Shown here: positions 40,318-43,249 of the stretch, in pieces | Numbering within the stretch: position 1 is the stretch's first letter | How the letters are laid out: every line of letters begins with the position of its first letter | Source of the DNA: Chloroflexota bacterium | Lineage (GTDB): Bacteria > Chloroflexota > Limnocylindria > P2-11E | Assembly: GCA_005889075.1 (NCBI GenBank) | Contig: VBDQ01000019.1 | Span: 1-43,249, forward strand | Length of the DNA: 43,249 nt | Reading direction: 5' to 3' | Notes under the pieces: generated by a model | The model's database searches: none | The model's input: only the letters and a program-made list of their open reading frames with translations | What the model was told of the DNA's origin: nothing | Translations under genes and position numbers: made by a program

Positions 40318-41729
40318 CGCAGCCGCGCGAACGATGAGCTCGGTCATCTGTGACCCGCCTGACTCTGCCGCGCGGCGGGCGGCCTTCGCGATCTCGCCAT
40401 GCTCCTGGTCCGCCTCCGCCTCGACGAGCGCGCTCGCGCGGTCGACGCTCTCGCGCACGAGCGGCGGTAGGGACGCGCGCGCGTCAGGGTCGCAGCCAGA
40501 CCGAGCAGCTCGGGCGGGACGCCGAGCGAGTAGAGGCTCGCGCAGAACGGGATCGCCCGGGGAAGCGTGAGTCCGGCGGTCGCGCGGCTGTACCCGAAGA
40601 GGCCGACGTGCAGCTTGCGCAAACGACGTCGCGGCACGGCGCGGGCGACGGCGTTCACCAGGCCGGCGAGCTCCGCGACTTCGGCCTGGTAGCGCACGAC
40701 GAGCCGGTCGAGCAGCGCCGGCGCGCGAGGCTCGCGTCCGAACGGAATCGCCGTCTCGCGCACGTGCGCGGCGATCGCCGCGATGCCTGAGCGGACGTCC
40801 TCGGGCGAGTGGTCGTACTTGAACGCCGATTGGATGGTGAAGGTCTGGACGCTGCGGTACGTCGCGAGCGCGCGCTCGACGTGTCGCGGCGAGAGACCTC
40901 CCCGGAAGGGCACGCAGCCGACGCCGATGATCGGATAGACCGCGACGCCGCTCTCGCGCTCGAGGGCGCCAAGACGATCCAGCGCGATGAGCGCGAGCAG
41001 CACCGCGGCGAGATAGCCGTAGTTGAGCGCGGGATCCGAGCGCGCGATGAACACGCGGACGTGCTCGAGGGTCTTGCCGCGAAGGTATTCGCGCACGAGA
41101 TCGTCCGCCGCCACGAGGTGCTCCCGGTCCTCGACGAGCGGGATCATGCGCACGCTCTTGGGGGCGAAGCGGCCGAACCACGTGCCCATCGGAAGGTCGT
41201 CGGGCGCGAGCGTCACGTGCTCCATTGCCGAGACGAAGCGCTCGTAGTACTCGCGGACTCGGTCGAGGTCACGGGCAGAGGTGGCCATCGGATAGATGAG
41301 CTCGAGGATCGGCGGCCGTTCGCGGCCGTAGAAGACGCGCGCGATGTCCGCGTGCCGCGGCAGGCTCTGCAGGACCTCGAGGACGATCTTCGCCTGCGTC
41401 GGCTCGAGCGCCGGGTTTGGGATACGCGGCGTGAGGAAGACTGACTCGCCGATCGGGTGCTCGGCGAAGTACGACTCATAGGAGGTGAGGAGCTTCTCGA
41501 CGACGTGCGCGTCGACCTCCTTGCCCTCGTTGTCCCACATCTGCTCGTCGCAGCCGAGATGCGAGAACGCGTAGTAGGCCTCGCGGACCTCATCCTCGGC
41601 AGTGAGCGTCGCCGCTTGGGAGAAGAAAGGCATCGCGACGTTGTCCGGATGCTGCGTGCTCATCGTGCGTGGGATCCGCGCGGTCGACGGCCGCGGTGGC
41701 GCGGCCGTCGGGGCGGTCGCTTCGCGCAT
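40297..41729 (-). CDS. ppcA: Phosphoenolpyruvate carboxylase, archaeal-type, with apparent frameshift
   Basis: PEP + bicarbonate to oxaloacetate, anaplerotic. The N-terminus has IPRTMSTQHPDNVAMPFF, diagnostic of the short archaeal-type (PEPcase_2) enzyme, which is about 500 residues rather than the usual 900. Further conserved parts: SHLGCDEQMWDNEGKEVDAH, FLTPRIPNPALEPTQAKIVL, PIIGVGCVPFRGGLSPRHV. The frame is lost in the (CG)n run at 40473-40484: after AATLTRA the correct continuation SLPPLVRESVDRASALVEAE is in the next frame and ends in ALRHFLG at 40297. Removing one CG gives an uninterrupted protein of about 476 residues. This may be an assembly error or a real slippage mutation. Convergent overlap of 21 bases with the permease gene. 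Confidence 0.85.
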
Positions 41730-41892
41730 CGGCCGACCCTAGGGACGGCGCAGGTTGCGGTTCAATGCCGGGACAGTGCTCGCTCGCCAGCGTGACCAGC
41801 AAGCGCCCGAAACAGACCCCGCATGCTTTCTTGAGGCAGACCGGGACGGCTCATACCGTCTCTCGCCGTCTCGAGAACAGGGAGGAGATGGC
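41730..41892. other. Divergent intergenic region between PEP carboxylase and amidase genes
   Basis: 163 bases with the promoters of both genes. It contains a short inverted repeat GACGG/CCGTC (41845-41860) and, at the right end, the GGGAGGAG Shine-Dalgarno of the amidase gene. I could not recognise a c-di-AMP or other riboswitch, which would be a natural guess before a cell-wall hydrolase. Confidence 0.35.
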
Positions 41893-43249
41893 ATGAGGCA
41901 TCGCATCACGTTCGTCGTCGCCGCGATCCTCGTCCTCGCGCAGACCGGGCCGGCCTCGGCCGCATCTGGGACCTCGCTCCAATCCGCGTTCGCCGCGGCC
42001 GCCAGAGAGTTCCGTGTCCCACAGAACGTCCTGATGGCGGTCTCGTACGTCGTGAGCCGTTGGGAACCCTCTGCGACGCCGAGCGCCGCGGGCGGATTCG
42101 GGCCGATGCAGCTGGTCGATCCAGCGAGCGCTCCCGCATCCGAGGGTCGTGGCGCTGACGCCGCCACTCGCACGCGACCACAGGACGCAGGCGCGCGCAG
42201 CCTGTCCGCGGCCGCGGCGGCAATCGGCGCGCCGTCCAGTCAGCTGAAGACGAACGCGTCGCAGAACATCCGCGCGGGTGCCGCGCTGCTCGCCCGGTAC
42301 GCGCGCGACACGGTCGGCGGGACACCGGCCGACGCCGCGGAGTGGTACGGAGCCGTCGCGAAGTTCAGCGGCTCGGACGAGGCGAGCGTTGCGCTCGGGT
42401 TCGCCAACGACGTCTTCGCCATCATCAACGCCGGAGCGTCGCGCACGACGAGCACGGGTGAGACTGTGATGTTTGCCGCGAGCACGGTCTCGCCGGATAC
42501 GAGCACGGCGGGATCGCTCGTGCTCCTCGACCGCAAGCACACCACCTTCGACTGCCCATCGGGCGTGCGGTGCCGGTTCATCCCGGCGGCGTACCACCAG
42601 GACGATCCGAAAGATCCCGGCAACTACGGGAACTTCGATCTCGCGCGCCGCGAGGCCGATGGACTCGACGTGCGCTTTATCGTCATCCACGACGCCGAGA
42701 CCGACTACGCGGGCACGATCAAGATCTTCCAGGACCCGCTCGCCTACGTAAGTGCCCACTACGTGCTGCGCTCTTCAGATGGACAGATCACGCAGATGGT
42801 CGACAACAAGAACGTCGCGTGGCATGCGGGCAACTGGAACGTGAACATGCACGCGATCGGTTACGAGCACGAGGGCTTCGCGATCCAGGGCGCGACCTGG
42901 TACACGGAGGCGATGTACCAGGCGTCCGCCGCGTTGACCAGGCATCTCGCTGCCGAGTACGCGATCCCCCTCGATCGCGGCCATATCGTCGGGCACGACG
43001 ACATCCCGGGTCCAACGAACTTCTACCAGCCGCGCATGCACTGGGACCCGGGCCCCTTCTGGAACTGGGCGCACTACATGGCGCTCATCGGCGCGCCGAT
43101 CACCGCGACCGCGAGCGGCGGTGACATCATCACGATCGCGCCAAACTTCGCCACGAACCAGCCACAAGTGCGCGACTGCGAGCAGGCCGCGCGCCCGCTG
43201 GTGGCGGCGCAGCCCGCGAACTTCGTGTACTTGTACACGCAGCCGAGCT
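41893..43249 (+). CDS. N-acetylmuramoyl-L-alanine amidase with transglycosylase-like N-terminal domain (3' end cut)
   Basis: Exported peptidoglycan hydrolase; 452 codons are present and the frame is open at the window edge. A signal peptide (MRHRITFVVAAILVLAQTGPASA) precedes a lytic-transglycosylase-like region (REFRVPQNVLMAVSYVVSRW, then AGGFGPMQLVD, about residues 37-80). The amidase_2 domain begins at about residue 250: FIVIHDAE with the first zinc histidine, SAHYVLRSSDGQITQMVDNK, WHAGNWNVNMHAIGYEHEGF, and GHIVGHDDIPGPTN followed by HWDPGPFWNW with the remaining ligands. After the domain the sequence continues, so further repeats or wall-binding domains are likely. Good Shine-Dalgarno (GGAGGAG). 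Confidence 0.88.
   Translation, partial: MRHRITFVVAAILVLAQTGPASAASGTSLQSAFAAAAREFRVPQNVLMAVSYVVSRWEPSATPSAAGGFGPMQLVDPASAPASEGRGADAATRTRPQDAGARSLSAAAAAIGAPSSQLKTNASQNIRAGAALLARYARDTVGGTPADAAEWYGAVAKFSGSDEASVALGFANDVFAIINAGASRTTSTGETVMFAASTVSPDTSTAGSLVLLDRKHTTFDCPSGVRCRFIPAAYHQDDPKDPGNYGNFDLARREADGLDVRFIVIHDAETDYAGTIKIFQDPLAYVSAHYVLRSSDGQITQMVDNKNVAWHAGNWNVNMHAIGYEHEGFAIQGATWYTEAMYQASAALTRHLAAEYAIPLDRGHIVGHDDIPGPTNFYQPRMHWDPGPFWNWAHYMALIGAPITATASGGDIITIAPNFATNQPQVRDCEQAARPLVAAQPANFVYLYTQPS

Noticed and set aside
41757-41790. GGTTCAATGCC resembling a tRNA T-arm.
   Set aside because: No complementary stem flanks the loop and no anticodon arm or acceptor stem can be drawn around it.
41840-41885. 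Possible c-di-AMP (ydaO-type) riboswitch before the amidase gene.
   Set aside because: Only a 5-base inverted repeat is present; the conserved riboswitch core sequences are not visible.

Overview
The window is very GC-rich (by eye well above 60%) and densely coded on both strands. No gene-free stretch exceeds about 240 bases. I see no rRNA, tRNA, CRISPR array, transposase or phage gene. Gene content suggests a free-living, aerobic, heterotrophic soil-type bacterium. Two three-subunit molybdenum hydroxylases, several probable F420-dependent enzymes (two LLM-class flavoproteins and a Ddn-like protein), ECF42-type sigma/DGPF genes, an archaeal-type PEP carboxylase and many GTG or weak-SD starts would fit an uncultured Chloroflexota lineage or a relative near Actinobacteriota. 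This placement is inference, not read from a marker gene.

Layout. 1-1.35 kb: a BrnT/BrnA-type toxin-antitoxin pair and a HepT-like protein of unknown function, all on the minus strand. 1.4-7.3 kb: a molybdenum hydroxylase operon (coxS-like with Tat signal, coxL-like, coxM-like; minus strand) with xdhC divergent from it. 7.3-13.5 kb: a GNAT gene, an ECF sigma factor overlapping an O6-alkylguanine methyltransferase gene, two DGPF/YCII proteins followed by an ECF42 sigma factor, a HExxH zincin-like protein, a Ddn-like F420 protein, a second GNAT and a third DGPF protein. 13.5-17.4 kb: a second, cytoplasmic molybdenum hydroxylase operon. 17.4-27.9 kb: 3-hydroxyacyl-CoA dehydrogenase, a membrane protein, an orphan E1-alpha subunit, a receptor-like lipoprotein, a LeuA-family synthase, an EamA exporter, an MBL-fold hydrolase, a small membrane protein facing a MarR-GNAT fusion across a perfect palindrome, an aconitase-family protein with the swivel domain first, and a small one-helix membrane protein. 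27.9-29.1 kb: a 48-residue C2H2 zinc-finger gene inside the 3' end of an LLM-class gene. 29.2-37.6 kb: an eight-gene plus-strand run: sarcosine-oxidase-like flavoenzyme, peptide-type binding lipoprotein, a complete LivJHMGF transporter and an LLM oxidoreductase. 37.6-43.2 kb: a MocR/PdxR-type regulator divergent from an APC permease, a frameshifted archaeal-type PEP carboxylase, and a cell-wall amidase cut by the window edge.

How the parts may work together. The two molybdenum hydroxylases share the four-cysteine signature of the PaoB (YagS) FAD subunit, so both probably carry an extra [4Fe-4S] cluster. One is apparently exported by Tat and the other stays inside; XdhC would prepare the cofactor. 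The 29-37 kb operon looks like uptake plus oxidative breakdown of an amino-acid-like compound, probably N-methylated. The features I would look at first are the first CoxL-like subunit, which has a cysteine aligning with the copper-ligand cysteine of CO dehydrogenase, the heavy-metal-associated-like tail on its Tat-exported iron-sulfur partner, the anthrax-lethal-factor-like zincin, and the nested zinc-finger gene.
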